From: Clostridiales bacterium
Lineage (GTDB): Bacteria; Bacillota; Clostridia; TANB77; CAG-508
Direction: 5' to 3'
Length of the DNA stretch: 22,072 nucleotides
Assembly (NCBI GenBank): GCA_004553715.1
Contig: SFKP01000019.1
Coordinates: 1 to 22,072 of the forward strand
Below, in pieces: positions 1 through 8,170 of the stretch. The stretch's first letter is position 1. Each line of letters starts with the position of its first letter. The position numbers and the translations under genes were made by a program. Below the pieces are notes generated by a model. The model was not told the origin of the DNA, did not search any database, and saw only the letters and a program-made list of their open reading frames with translations.

Positions 1-8
1 ATTAAAAA

Positions 9-26
9 GTTTTTGTGGTTAAAAAC
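9..26 (-). terminator. Weak candidate terminator after the YitT gene
   Basis: The arms GTTTTT and AAAAAC enclose a 6-base loop, and on the minus strand they are followed by a short T run. The stem has a single G-C pair, so it is weak. The rest of positions 1-82 shows nothing I recognise. Confidence 0.25.
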
Positions 27-82
27 ATTTTATCATATTTTTGGTATTTCTCATTTTTTATTTTTTACTTACTGTGACATAT

Positions 83-961
83 CTATTGTAAACCTATATA
101 TTTAAATCCTTCGCCAAAAACTTCTCTTGCATTTGTTATTATTATAAATGCCTTTGGATCTATTTCATTTACTAGTTTTCTTATTTCTCTTATTTCTTGT
201 CTTGACGCTACTGAAAGAAGAATTGTCCTTTCTTGTTTTTTATACATACCAACTGCTTTTATTGCAGTTGTTCCTCTTCTTATTTTACTGTTTATTTCAA
301 AAGATATCTCTTCATATTTAGGAGATATTATTAATAGCATTTTTGCAAAATTAATACCTTCGAAAAATATATCAAGCATTTTTCCAGATAAAAATATTGT
401 AATTGCAGAATACAAACCGATTTCAATATCTTTAAATACTATTACATTAGTAAATACTATTATAATGTCTATTATAACTATGATATTAGATATTTTTAAG
501 TCCTTTTTATATCTGCTTATTATATTTGCCAGTAACTCTGAACCACCTGTTGAACCATTTGCTTTTAAAGTTATTGCTGTTCCAATTCCAGATATTATTC
601 CTCCATAAATGCACGCTAAAAACCTATCAGATGTAGGTACAGTTAATCTTTCAAACAAATTTAAAAATACAGATAATAAAACTGTTCCTATTACTGCATT
701 ATAAAAAAAACTTCTTCCAATTTTTATATATGCCATAATAAAAATTGGTATATTGAGTGCAAAAATCGCAGTTCCAATAGGAATTTTAAATAAATAATAG
801 AAAATAGTACCTAACCCAGAAAATCCACCTGTTGATATTTTATTTGGTAGCAAAAATAAACAAGTAGCTATTGCAATAATTGCTGTTCCTACTATTAATT
901 CTGCCATTTCCTTTATTTTCTTCTTAAAAAATATTATATTCCTTTTTGTTTTAAAATGCAT
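83..961 (-). CDS. YitT family membrane protein (DUF161 plus DUF2179)
   Basis: This is an integral membrane protein of unknown biochemical function. The first two thirds hold several hydrophobic helices typical of the YitT_membrane domain, starting with the segment AELIVGTAIIAIATCLFLL. The last 80 or so residues form the soluble DUF2179 domain, with the family-typical ending TNAREVFGEGF. I chose the ATG at 959-961, giving 292 residues, because an AGGTG sequence lies 7 bases upstream; a GTG at 968-970 would add three residues. A terminator-like hairpin lies directly upstream of the start. It is the last minus-strand gene of the window. Family proteins are common and often multicopy in Clostridia, and transport is only guessed. 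Confidence 0.85.
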   Translation of the reverse strand: MHFKTKRNIIFFKKKIKEMAELIVGTAIIAIATCLFLLPNKISTGGFSGLGTIFYYLFKIPIGTAIFALNIPIFIMAYIKIGRSFFYNAVIGTVLLSVFLNLFERLTVPTSDRFLACIYGGIISGIGTAITLKANGSTGGSELLANIISRYKKDLKISNIIVIIDIIIVFTNVIVFKDIEIGLYSAITIFLSGKMLDIFFEGINFAKMLLIISPKYEEISFEINSKIRRGTTAIKAVGMYKKQERTILLSVASRQEIREIRKLVNEIDPKAFIIITNAREVFGEGFKYIGLQ

Positions 962-989
962 AAAAAACACCTATATATATTATAGGCAT
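962..989 (-). terminator. Short terminator-like hairpin between the radical SAM and YitT genes
   Basis: CCTATA (970-975) pairs with TATAGG (981-986) around a 5-base loop. Read on the minus strand it is followed by six T residues that run into the YitT start codon. T runs flank both sides. The 6-bp stem is short, so it may end the upstream operon only partly. Confidence 0.4.
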
Positions 990-996
990 TTTTTTG

Positions 997-2058
997 TTAT
1001 TTATTTATTTCAAGCATATCTTCATAAGTTTTTAAAATTTTTAATTTGAAATTTCCTCGCTTTATTTTATCATTTTGCTTAATTTTTAGTTTTAAGTCGT
1101 ATGTATCTTTAAGCTTTCCCAAATTTTCTCTTTTATGTCCTACTACACTATTTATGTCTTCTGGATTTACTTCTAGCTCTGCCTCCATTACTTTGGTGTT
1201 AAAATTTTTTACTTCTTTTAAAATTTTATCATACCAAATGCTGTCTTCCACTAATTGTCCAAATGCATCATGGTATGGACCTGCTACGACCTCACTATGT
1301 AAGTTCTCTGGTTTTGTAATTATATCAGTGTTTTGAAGCCCTATTCTAATTACTTTAATTTTTTTCTTTGCAAAAAAGTAGCATAATTCTTTACTTGTCT
1401 CAACAGCTTGTAGTAATGAAATTGGTTGATATACACCTTTCTTAAAATCTTTTTCTAATTCTGTATTTTTAATTACTAAAACAGGATATATTCTAACTAT
1501 TTTTGGTTTTAATTTTGCCAAGTCTTTTGCTGTTTTTAATTCATCTAACCTTGTGCTCTCAGGTAGTCCCACCATCATTTGATGTCCTAATGTAAAACCA
1601 TATCTTCTAATTAATTTTGATGCTCTTTTTACATCTTCAAAAGTATGTCCTCTTTTACACTTTTTTAAAATATAGTCATTCGTCGATTGAACACCTAGTT
1701 CAATTACTTTTACTCCGTATTTTTTTAATAAAGATAATCTTTCTTTATCTATATAATCTGGTCTTGTTGAAACCCTTATGCCTGATACTTTCCCATTTTT
1801 TATATATTCATAGGCTGTTTTAAGAAGATCTTCTTGTAATGACATATCTATCCCAGTAAAGCTACCTCCAAAAAAGGCAATTTCCTTTTCAATATCATCA
1901 TTTTTAAAGCTCTTTAAAAATTTTTCTATTTGCTCTTTTACTTCTTCTATTGTTATGTTTTTCATTTGACCACTTATGCTTCTTTGATTACAAAAAGTAC
2001 ATTCATTCGGACACCCTAAATGTGGCACAAATATTGGTATTATATATCGTTCTGACAT
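997..2058 (-). CDS. Elp3-like radical SAM protein
   Basis: This 353-residue protein has the radical SAM iron-sulfur motif CPNECTFC at residues 16-23 (Cys16, Cys20, Cys23), followed by FFGGSFTG and further TIM-barrel motifs (VRIYPVLVIKNTELE). The length and the C-terminal region fit the stand-alone Elp3-like family with a Radical_SAM_C domain and no acetyltransferase domain. Its start at 2058 is preceded by AGGAGAG at good spacing. In many Clostridia a gene of this family sits directly after rnc, as here (20 bases downstream of the rnc stop). The substrate is not known; tRNA modification is suggested only by resemblance to Elp3. The gene has no in-frame CGG codon. Confidence 0.9.
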   Translation of the reverse strand: MSERYIIPIFVPHLGCPNECTFCNQRSISGQMKNITIEEVKEQIEKFLKSFKNDDIEKEIAFFGGSFTGIDMSLQEDLLKTAYEYIKNGKVSGIRVSTRPDYIDKERLSLLKKYGVKVIELGVQSTNDYILKKCKRGHTFEDVKRASKLIRRYGFTLGHQMMVGLPESTRLDELKTAKDLAKLKPKIVRIYPVLVIKNTELEKDFKKGVYQPISLLQAVETSKELCYFFAKKKIKVIRIGLQNTDIITKPENLHSEVVAGPYHDAFGQLVEDSIWYDKILKEVKNFNTKVMEAELEVNPEDINSVVGHKRENLGKLKDTYDLKLKIKQNDKIKRGNFKLKILKTYEDMLEINK

Positions 2059-2077
2059 TTATTTTTCTCTCCTATTT

Positions 2078-2752
2078 TTATTTTAAAACTTCTAATGCTT
2101 TTTTTGCAGCTTCCATTTCAGAAGCTTTTTTAGAATAGCCTGTTCCTTGTGCAAGAACTTTGCCATCACATTTTACCTCTGATACAAAAGTTTTTCTATG
2201 GCTTGGACCACTTTCTTCTATTAAAACATACTCTATTTTAACTGTTCCATGAACTTGTAATTTTTCTTGAAGAACTGTCTTATAATCTTTCATTCCTACA
2301 TTTTTAGTTGAAAAATCAATTGCCTCTCTTAAATTGTCAATTATAAATTTTTCTGCATGTTCTAAATCAGAATCTAAGTAAATTGCAGCAATTACAGCTT
2401 CTACACTATCTGCTAATATTGCGGTTTTGTTTCTTCCATCGCTTCCTTGCTCTCCTTTTCCTAGGTATAGATAATTATTAAAACCATGCTTTGATGCAAT
2501 TTTATATAAACTCTCTTCACATACTACGCTTGACCTTACTTTTGTCATTTCTCCTTCTCTTAAATTTATATAATGATTGTATAAGAATTTACTTGTTATA
2601 AACTCTAATATACTATCTCCTAAAAATTCTAGTTTTTCATTGCTTTCCTGTTTGTGTTCATGTGCATAAGATATATGTTTTAATGCAGTTTTTAACAATT
2701 CTTTATTTTTAAATTCATATCCAATTTCTTTTTCAAAATCTTTTAAATCCAT
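2078..2752 (-). CDS. rnc: Ribonuclease III
   Basis: This is the double-strand-specific endoribonuclease that processes rRNA precursors and structured RNAs. The catalytic signature NEKLEFLGD is at residues 38-46, with acidic partners further on in the region of DSVEAVIAAIYLD. A double-stranded RNA-binding domain occupies roughly residues 155-224 and ends in GTGYSKKASEMEAAKKAL. The length of 224 residues is normal. The ATG lies 2 bases after the murG stop codon and the Shine-Dalgarno-like GGAAGTG sits inside the end of murG, which suggests translational coupling. A radical SAM gene follows in the same direction. Confidence 0.97.
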   Translation of the reverse strand: MDLKDFEKEIGYEFKNKELLKTALKHISYAHEHKQESNEKLEFLGDSILEFITSKFLYNHYINLREGEMTKVRSSVVCEESLYKIASKHGFNNYLYLGKGEQGSDGRNKTAILADSVEAVIAAIYLDSDLEHAEKFIIDNLREAIDFSTKNVGMKDYKTVLQEKLQVHGTVKIEYVLIEESGPSHRKTFVSEVKCDGKVLAQGTGYSKKASEMEAAKKALEVLK

Positions 2753-2754
2753 TA

Positions 2755-3870
2755 TTAATCACTTCCCTTGAAAATGTTTTTTATCTCCTCAAAAATTTTA
2801 TCTTCTGCATTATCTATTGCAATTTCTGCTCCGTTCTTACCCATTTGTTCTAGCTCTTTTCTATCTATAATAAGCTGTTCTATTGTTTCTTCCAATTTAT
2901 CACAGCTTAAGTCTTCTTCTAATATTACTCTTGCTGCATTTAATTTTTCTAGTACTCTTGCATTATCTTCTTGCCTATTTGCATTTCTACTTGGAAGTGG
3001 TATAAATATTGCTGGTTTTTCCATTATTGATAATTCTGTTATTGTCATTGCCCCGCTTCTTGCAATTATTAAATCTGAAATAGCCATCATTTCTTGCATA
3101 TTATATATGTATGGAATAATCTTTGCATTTTTTACATTGTTGATATCAATATTTTCTTTTAATAGTTCAGATTTTATTATTTCATATTGATTTTTACCTG
3201 GAGCCCATATAATCTGATAGTTTTTATTTAATTTGTTTTTTATTATTTGTAAAACAATATCATTTATTGCTTTAGCTCCTTGGCTACCACCAAAAATTAG
3301 AACTATTGGTAAATCATTTGTTATTCCTAAATCTTTTTTTACTTTATCTTTATCAATTCTAGTATTGCTAATTTTTGTAGGAGTACCTGTAAGTACCACT
3401 CTTTTTGCTTTTGTAAGTTTTTCTTTTGCTTCTTTAAATCCAACCATTATAGTAGTAGTTCTTTTTGCAAGCATTCTTACGGCTAATCCTGGATAAGCAT
3501 TGCTTTCATGTAGCATTGTTGGTATATTTTGTTTTGCTGCTGCAGTTAAAACTGCCCCACAGATGTATCCACCTGTTCCTATAACTAAATCTGGTTTTTC
3601 TTCTTTTATTATTTCTTTTGCTTCTGAAAATCCTTTTATAGTTTTTAGAAAATTCTTTATGTTTGTAATATTTATTCTTTTTTGTATTCCATAAGCTTCT
3701 ATTGTTTTTAATTCATAGCCTGCTCTTGGGACTAAATCATTTTCTAGTCCTCTAATTGTACCAATAAATATTATTTTTGAATTTGGGATTTCTTTCTTTA
3801 TTTTATTTGCTATTGCTATTCCTGGATTAATATGACCTGCCGTTCCGGCAGCTGCAATTATTACCTTCAT
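2755..3870 (-). CDS. murG: UDP-GlcNAc:lipid I N-acetylglucosaminyltransferase MurG
   Basis: MurG adds GlcNAc to lipid I to form lipid II on the inner face of the membrane. The N-terminal glycine-rich loop AAAGTAGHINPG (residues 6-17) and the second-domain motif FGGSQGAKAIN (about residue 193) are both present. ARSGAMTITELS and PLPSRNANRQEDNA form the UDP-GlcNAc site. At 371 residues it has family length. The ATG at 3870 follows AGGAGGG at 12 bases. It lies 114 bases after ftsW and is coupled to rnc. All CGG trinucleotides in it are out of frame, for example AGC-GGG and GCC-GGA. Confidence 0.97.
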   Translation of the reverse strand: MKVIIAAAGTAGHINPGIAIANKIKKEIPNSKIIFIGTIRGLENDLVPRAGYELKTIEAYGIQKRINITNIKNFLKTIKGFSEAKEIIKEEKPDLVIGTGGYICGAVLTAAAKQNIPTMLHESNAYPGLAVRMLAKRTTTIMVGFKEAKEKLTKAKRVVLTGTPTKISNTRIDKDKVKKDLGITNDLPIVLIFGGSQGAKAINDIVLQIIKNKLNKNYQIIWAPGKNQYEIIKSELLKENIDINNVKNAKIIPYIYNMQEMMAISDLIIARSGAMTITELSIMEKPAIFIPLPSRNANRQEDNARVLEKLNAARVILEEDLSCDKLEETIEQLIIDRKELEQMGKNGAEIAIDNAEDKIFEEIKNIFKGSD

Positions 3871-3984
3871 TTTTAATTCATTCCCTCCTAATGTATAAAC
3901 TTTGTTGAAAAAGAAAAGTGCTACATTCCCTAAGAAACTAGCATATCTATAAAAATCATTATCTAGAAACCTTTCCTTTTACAA
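3871..3984. other. Intergenic stretch between ftsW and murG
   Basis: This is 114 bases with the murG ribosome binding site at its murG end. I see no clear promoter or terminator hairpin, so murG is probably read through from ftsW. Confidence 0.5.
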
Positions 3985-5134
3985 TTATAATTTTTCTGAT
4001 TGTCTAGAAATATTAAGCAAAATTCCCACTGCTGCAAGTAGTATTATAAGCGATGTCCCACCATAGCTAAAAAATGGTAAAGATATTCCTGTAACAGGCA
4101 TAGAAGCAGTAACAACTGCTATGTTAATTATAGCTTGAAATCCTATTAAAGAAGTTATTCCCGTTGCAAGTAAACTTCCAAACATGTCTGGAGCCTTCAT
4201 TGCAATAATTATCCCTCTCCAAATAAATATTGCAAATAATATTATAACAGCTACGCAACCAATAAATCCTAATTCTTCTGCTAATACTGAAAATATAAAG
4301 TCATTATGTGGTTCTGATATGTAAAAATATTTTTGTCTGCTGTTTCCGTAAACCCACTCCAAATAGTCCTCCTGAACCTATTGCATATAAACTATTTACT
4401 ATCTGCCAACCTGATCCTTGCACATCCTTCCATGGATCCATAAAAGATACTAATCTTTCTAATCTAAAACTTCCTTTGCCAAAAACTTTTGCCATTATAT
4501 ACATCCCAACTGCTGCAACAGTTGCACCAGCTGTTCCAAATGTAGCAAAATACAAAATCCTACATCCTGCAACAATCATCATAACTGACATTACTAATAC
4601 AATAATTAATGTTGCACTAAGATGTGATTGAATTATTAGTATTATAGATAATGGAATTAGCAATAATATTATTAAAGCAAAAAAGCCCTTCCACAAACTT
4701 TTTAAATTTTTCTTATTTACTGTTAAATAATTTGCACAAAATATTATTAGCCCTAATTTTGCAATTTCTGAAGGCTGGAGCGAACCAAAAATTGGAATCT
4801 TTATCCACCTATTCGCACCATTTGCTGGTTTGCTTAATCCCGGTACTAAAACTAAGAGTAAAAGTATTGTAGAAAATATATACAATAGATTTGCCCATTT
4901 CGCATATTTTTTATAATCAATTTTTGAAATTATAAGCATTAAAATTATTCCAATAATTGCAGCAATTAATTGTCTTTCTACAAAGTGATAACTGTTTCCA
5001 TATTGTGATAATGATGATGGTGAACTTGCAGATAGTACCATAGTTATTCCCAGTGCTAATAACAATAAAACTATTATAAATAATATAAAATCAAACGATT
5101 TATTTATTTCTTTGTTCTTTTCTTTCGCTCCCAT
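3985..5134 (-). CDS. ftsW: Lipid II polymerase of the SEDS family, FtsW/SpoVE; needs one +1 shift at CGG
   Basis: This is a polytopic SEDS glycosyltransferase that polymerises lipid II with a partner class B PBP, here probably the SpoVD-type protein upstream. Two reading frames join into a normal 382-residue protein. The first frame covers SPSSLSQYG, GANRWIKI and SLQPSEIAK and runs to GGLFGVGL. The second continues GNSRQKYFYISEPHNDFIF and AEELGFIG to the end. The junction is an in-frame CGG at 4346-4348; skipping its C gives GGA, Gly263, in the conserved GLGNSRQK stretch. Without the shift translation stops within 15 codons. The start is ATG 5132-5134 with AAAGGA about 10 bases upstream; an upstream TTG at 5197 is unlikely. 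FtsW versus SpoVE cannot be settled from this window. Confidence 0.93.
4346..4348 (-). other. CGG +1 recoding site in ftsW (Gly263)
   Basis: In the incoming frame the codons read GGT-TTA-CGG-AAA. The family sequence requires GGT-TTA-GGA-AAC, so the C at 4348 is skipped. No stop codon and no slippery run is present at the site. An AGGAGG lies 19 bases upstream, which is too far to act like the prfB element. Confidence 0.85.
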
Positions 5135-5209
5135 TTTTATCGAATTCCTTTCTAAGGATAATTTATATTCTGTTGGGAAATGATTAGATTCTCCCAACTT
5201 TCATCTTCT

Positions 5210-6193
5210 CTATAAAATTGAATATAATCCAATAATGCAAAACATAAATGTTACAATACAAAAAACTGAAACCACTTTATTTTCTTTCCATCCAGATAAT
5301 TCAAAATGATGGTGTATTGGTGCCATTTTAAATAATCTTTTGCCTTTTGTCATCTTAAAATATGCCACTTGTAAAACTACAGATATTGTTTCTAAAACCG
5401 GAACAGCTGCTATTATCAAAAGTAATAGTGGCATTTTTAAATATAATGCCATTGCTGAAATCGTGCCACCCAAAAGTAGTGATCCAGTATCTCCCATAAA
5501 TACCTTAGCAGTATTTAAGTTGAATATTAAAAATCCCAAACATGCTCCTACTATTATACTTCCAAATACAACTATTTCTTTTACATCTAAAATAATTGCA
5601 ATAACCGTTAAGGTTGTAGTAATAATTGCAGCAACACTTGTACTTAAGCCATCTATTCCATCTGTTAAATTAACTGCATTGGTAGTTGCAAGCATAACTA
5701 AAATTGAAAAAGGAATATACATTATACTTGGAATTAAAACATATTGTTTAAGAAATGGGATATATGTTTCTGTTCCTAAATTTATTCCTTTTAAAAGATA
5801 TAATGTATATACAACTGAAATGATAAGTAAACCTAACATTTTATAAGATGGTTTTAATCCTTTTGTGTTTTTTAGAACTAATTTTTTAAAATCATCTATA
5901 AATCCAATTAATCCAAATCCTATTGTTATAAATAAAAGTGGCAAAATGTTTTTACCTATTTCAGGTTCTTTTACAGAATAATATAAATATCCTCCAATGG
6001 TTCCTATAATAATTCCCATTGCAATTATTATACCACCCATTGTTGGTGTTCCTTTTTTACTATAATGTGACTCTGGTCCTTCTTCTCTTTCTATTTGCCC
6101 AATTTTTAATTTTCTTAATATTGGAATAATAAATATTGATAAAATTACTGTTGCTATAAAAGATACAAAAAGTATTCTTGTTTGAAAATACAA
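5210..6193 (-). CDS. mraY: Phospho-MurNAc-pentapeptide transferase MraY
   Basis: MraY transfers phospho-MurNAc-pentapeptide to undecaprenyl phosphate to form lipid I. It is a 327-residue polytopic membrane enzyme. Visible motifs are GTPTMGG near residue 50, GFIDDFKKL with its catalytic aspartates, NAVNLTDGIDGL, FMGDTGSLLLGG, and the histidine cluster MAPIHHHFE near the C terminus. The best start is a TTG at 6191-6193 placed after GGAGGGGGG; no ATG fits better. It follows murE after 32 bases and precedes ftsW. murD, which usually lies between mraY and ftsW, is missing here. Confidence 0.97.
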   Translation of the reverse strand: MYFQTRILFVSFIATVILSIFIIPILRKLKIGQIEREEGPESHYSKKGTPTMGGIIIAMGIIIGTIGGYLYYSVKEPEIGKNILPLLFITIGFGLIGFIDDFKKLVLKNTKGLKPSYKMLGLLIISVVYTLYLLKGINLGTETYIPFLKQYVLIPSIMYIPFSILVMLATTNAVNLTDGIDGLSTSVAAIITTTLTVIAIILDVKEIVVFGSIIVGACLGFLIFNLNTAKVFMGDTGSLLLGGTISAMALYLKMPLLLLIIAAVPVLETISVVLQVAYFKMTKGKRLFKMAPIHHHFELSGWKENKVVSVFCIVTFMFCIIGLYSIL

Positions 6194-6225
6194 GCTAAAA
6201 TTCCCCCCTCCAATATTTCATACGT

Positions 6226-7689
6226 TTATGCATATTTTTGTACTATTTTTCTTTCATCAAATGGATATTTTTTACCATTAATTTCCTCATAGTTTTCGTG
6301 TCCTTTACCACTTAAAACAATCATATCATTTTTGTTTGCTATAGATATTGCATATTTTATAGCTTCTTCTCTATCTACTATTACTTTATATTGTGTTTTT
6401 GTATGTTTTATTCCTTCTTCTATTTGTTTTACAATATCTTCTGGATTTTCTGTTCTGACATTATCTGAAGTAATTATAGTATATGCCGCATTCTTTCCTG
6501 ATATTTCCCCCATTATTGGTCTTTTTTTAGTGTCTCTATCTCCTCCACAACCAAAAACGGAAATTACCCTTCCTCTTGTATATGCTTTTACAGCTTTTAA
6601 TACACTCTCTAAGCTTGCTGGTGAATGTGCATAATCTATCATTATGTTTAATCCCTTTTTATTTGGTACCATTTCCATTCTTCCAGGTACTGCTATTTGT
6701 TCTAAAGCTTCTCTTGTTTGATCAATTGTAACTCCAAAATTATTCACTACGCAAAATGCTGCTAATGCATTATATACAGTAAATCTACTTGGTATGCCTA
6801 CTTTTATCCTTTCATTTTTTCCGTTTATTTTTGCTCTAAAATCTACTGAAGTATTTCTTATTGTAACATCTTTAGCAAGCATGTCTGCCATATTATCTAT
6901 TCCAAAAGTACTAATATCTTTATCTTTTAAAATTGTTTTAATTTTTGCTACATTATAGTCATCTGCATTTATATAGCTCTTTTTAGCATTTTTTATTAAT
7001 TCTAACTTACAATTAAAATAATCCTCCATATTTGGATGTTCATTTGGACTTATATGGTCTTCTGTAAAATTTGTGAATATTGCCATATCAAAATCTATTC
7101 CGTATACTCTATTTAATTTTAAGCTTTGTGATGAAACTTCCATAACTGCAATTTCAACATTTTGCTCTACCATTTTTGAAAACATTTCTTGTAGTTCTAA
7201 GCTCTCCGGTGTTGTTCTGCTGTGGTTGTCTCCTATTTTTTCATTTCCTATATAATTTGCTATTGTTCCTATTAATCCTACTTTATGTCCTGCTTTTTCT
7301 AGGATTTCTTTTATCATATATGTAGTTGTCGTTTTCCCTTTTGTACCTGTAACCCCAATTGTTTTTAATTTTCTTGTAGGATTTCCGAAAAAGTTTGCTG
7401 ACATTTTTGCTAAAGCGATTCTTGTATCTGGTGCAACAACAATTACTGTGTCTTCATTAAAATCAGATTTTTTTATTTTTTCTCCATCTTGAACAACTAC
7501 TGCTTTTACTCCTTTTTGAACTGCTTGTGCAATATAGTCATGCCCATTTACATTAAATCCTTTTATTGCAACAAAAACTCCATCTTCTTTTACTTTTCTT
7601 GAATCATATGCTATTGATGTAATTTCTTCATCTAAATTTCCTTTTGCCTTTAATTCTTCTAAGCCATTTAAAATTGTTCTTAATTTCAA
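6226..7689 (-). CDS. murE: UDP-MurNAc-tripeptide ligase MurE
   Basis: MurE adds the third residue of the peptidoglycan stem peptide in the cytoplasm, using ATP. GTKGKTTTTYM (about residues 115-125) is the ATP loop, TTPESLELQ and EVSSQSL bind UDP-MurNAc-dipeptide, and DYAHSP begins the third domain. The residue-3 selectivity loop reads SDNVRTENP. The arginine of the DN-P-R motif is kept, which favours meso-diaminopimelate, but the proline is valine. The length is 487 residues. The start is a TTG at 7687-7689 behind AAGGAG. murF, often the next gene, is absent. Confidence 0.96.
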   Translation of the reverse strand: MKLRTILNGLEELKAKGNLDEEITSIAYDSRKVKEDGVFVAIKGFNVNGHDYIAQAVQKGVKAVVVQDGEKIKKSDFNEDTVIVVAPDTRIALAKMSANFFGNPTRKLKTIGVTGTKGKTTTTYMIKEILEKAGHKVGLIGTIANYIGNEKIGDNHSRTTPESLELQEMFSKMVEQNVEIAVMEVSSQSLKLNRVYGIDFDMAIFTNFTEDHISPNEHPNMEDYFNCKLELIKNAKKSYINADDYNVAKIKTILKDKDISTFGIDNMADMLAKDVTIRNTSVDFRAKINGKNERIKVGIPSRFTVYNALAAFCVVNNFGVTIDQTREALEQIAVPGRMEMVPNKKGLNIMIDYAHSPASLESVLKAVKAYTRGRVISVFGCGGDRDTKKRPIMGEISGKNAAYTIITSDNVRTENPEDIVKQIEEGIKHTKTQYKVIVDREEAIKYAISIANKNDMIVLSGKGHENYEEINGKKYPFDERKIVQKYA

Positions 7690-7723
7690 ATTAAAACAAC
7701 TCCTTATTTCTTTATTTCAATTT

Positions 7724-7752
7724 ATTATATAATTAATTTCCTATTTTGTATA
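7724..7752 (-). promoter_or_regulatory. Candidate sigma-A promoter for murE
   Basis: On the minus strand TATACA, a 17-base spacer and a perfect TATAAT precede the murE ribosome binding site AAGGAG. The -35 box matches consensus at four of six positions. It would start a murE-mraY-ftsW-murG-rnc transcript. Confidence 0.5.
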
Positions 7753-7962
7753 GTTTTTTAAAAAAATTTAATAATTTTTTTAGATACATTAGATCTTTAG
7801 TTAATGTAGTACAAAAATACAAATGGACACCTTCAGACATGGGGACTTAAGTTTTTGTCTAGCGATTTTCAGACATTATTCACTATTTATAGCTTACACT
7901 TTAGATAAAAGCATACTACTTAGCTTTTTTAGTGAATAATAAATAGTTATATAAACCAAACA
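7753..7962. other. Unexplained intergenic segment with short repeats
   Basis: No gene is visible. TTCAGACAT occurs twice (7832-7840 and 7868-7876). An 11-bp inverted pair ATTATTCACTA (7875-7885) and TAGTGAATAAT (7930-7940) encloses 44 bases. TACATTA and TAATGTA (7785-7791, 7802-7808) form a further small inverted pair. The stretch around 7825-7865 is less AT-rich than its surroundings. It may be a remnant of a mobile element end, but I cannot identify it. Confidence 0.4.
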
Positions 7963-7997
7963 AATAAAATGGTGACTTCTAAAGTCACCATTTTATT
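7963..7997 (-). terminator. Strong bidirectional terminator after the rubredoxin gene
   Basis: A 16-bp stem pairs AATAAAATGGTGACTT (7963-7978) with its complement at 7982-7997 around a tiny loop, with A/T runs at both sides. It begins 6 bases past the rubredoxin stop codon and separates the PBP-rubredoxin transcript from murE. Confidence 0.85.
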
Positions 7998-8002
7998 GCT
8001 AT

Positions 8003-8133
8003 TTATATTTCTTTAAACATATCTTTTCCCGCACCACATAATGGACAAACCCAATCTTCTGGTAAATCTTCAAATTTGATTTCTTCAACGTCATCATCAT
8101 ATATATATCCACACAAACTACAAAATATTTCAT
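8003..8133 (-). CDS. Small rubredoxin-like protein; start unclear
   Basis: The frame encodes about 42 residues with two iron-binding knuckles, CSLCGYIYDDD and EDWVCPLCGAGKDMF. These are the four cysteines of a rubredoxin electron carrier. It is shorter than the usual 52 residues because the middle loop is reduced. No ATG, GTG or TTG opens this frame: upstream of the first cysteine it reads ATT-ATA-AAT-GAA-ATA-TTT from a TGA. The ATG at 8131-8133 is one base out of phase and would give M-K-Y-F-C only if one more T were present in the TTTT run at 8122-8125. No Shine-Dalgarno sequence is visible. It is either a one-base T-run error or decay, or it starts at ATT/ATA. This break is not of the CGG type. 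Confidence 0.65.
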
Positions 8134-8170
8134 TTATAATATATCACAAATTTTAATCCATTTTCAATAT

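Noticed and set aside
3915..3930. Third copy of the hairpin repeat between ftsW and murG
   Set aside because: Only AAAAAGAAAAGTGC is shared. Neither the outer arms nor the palindrome is present, so it is a chance A-rich match.
4366..4380. prfB-like Shine-Dalgarno-stimulated frameshift in ftsW
   Set aside because: The AGGAGG is 19 bases from the site rather than about 3, there is no stop codon at the site, and the other six sites lack such an element.
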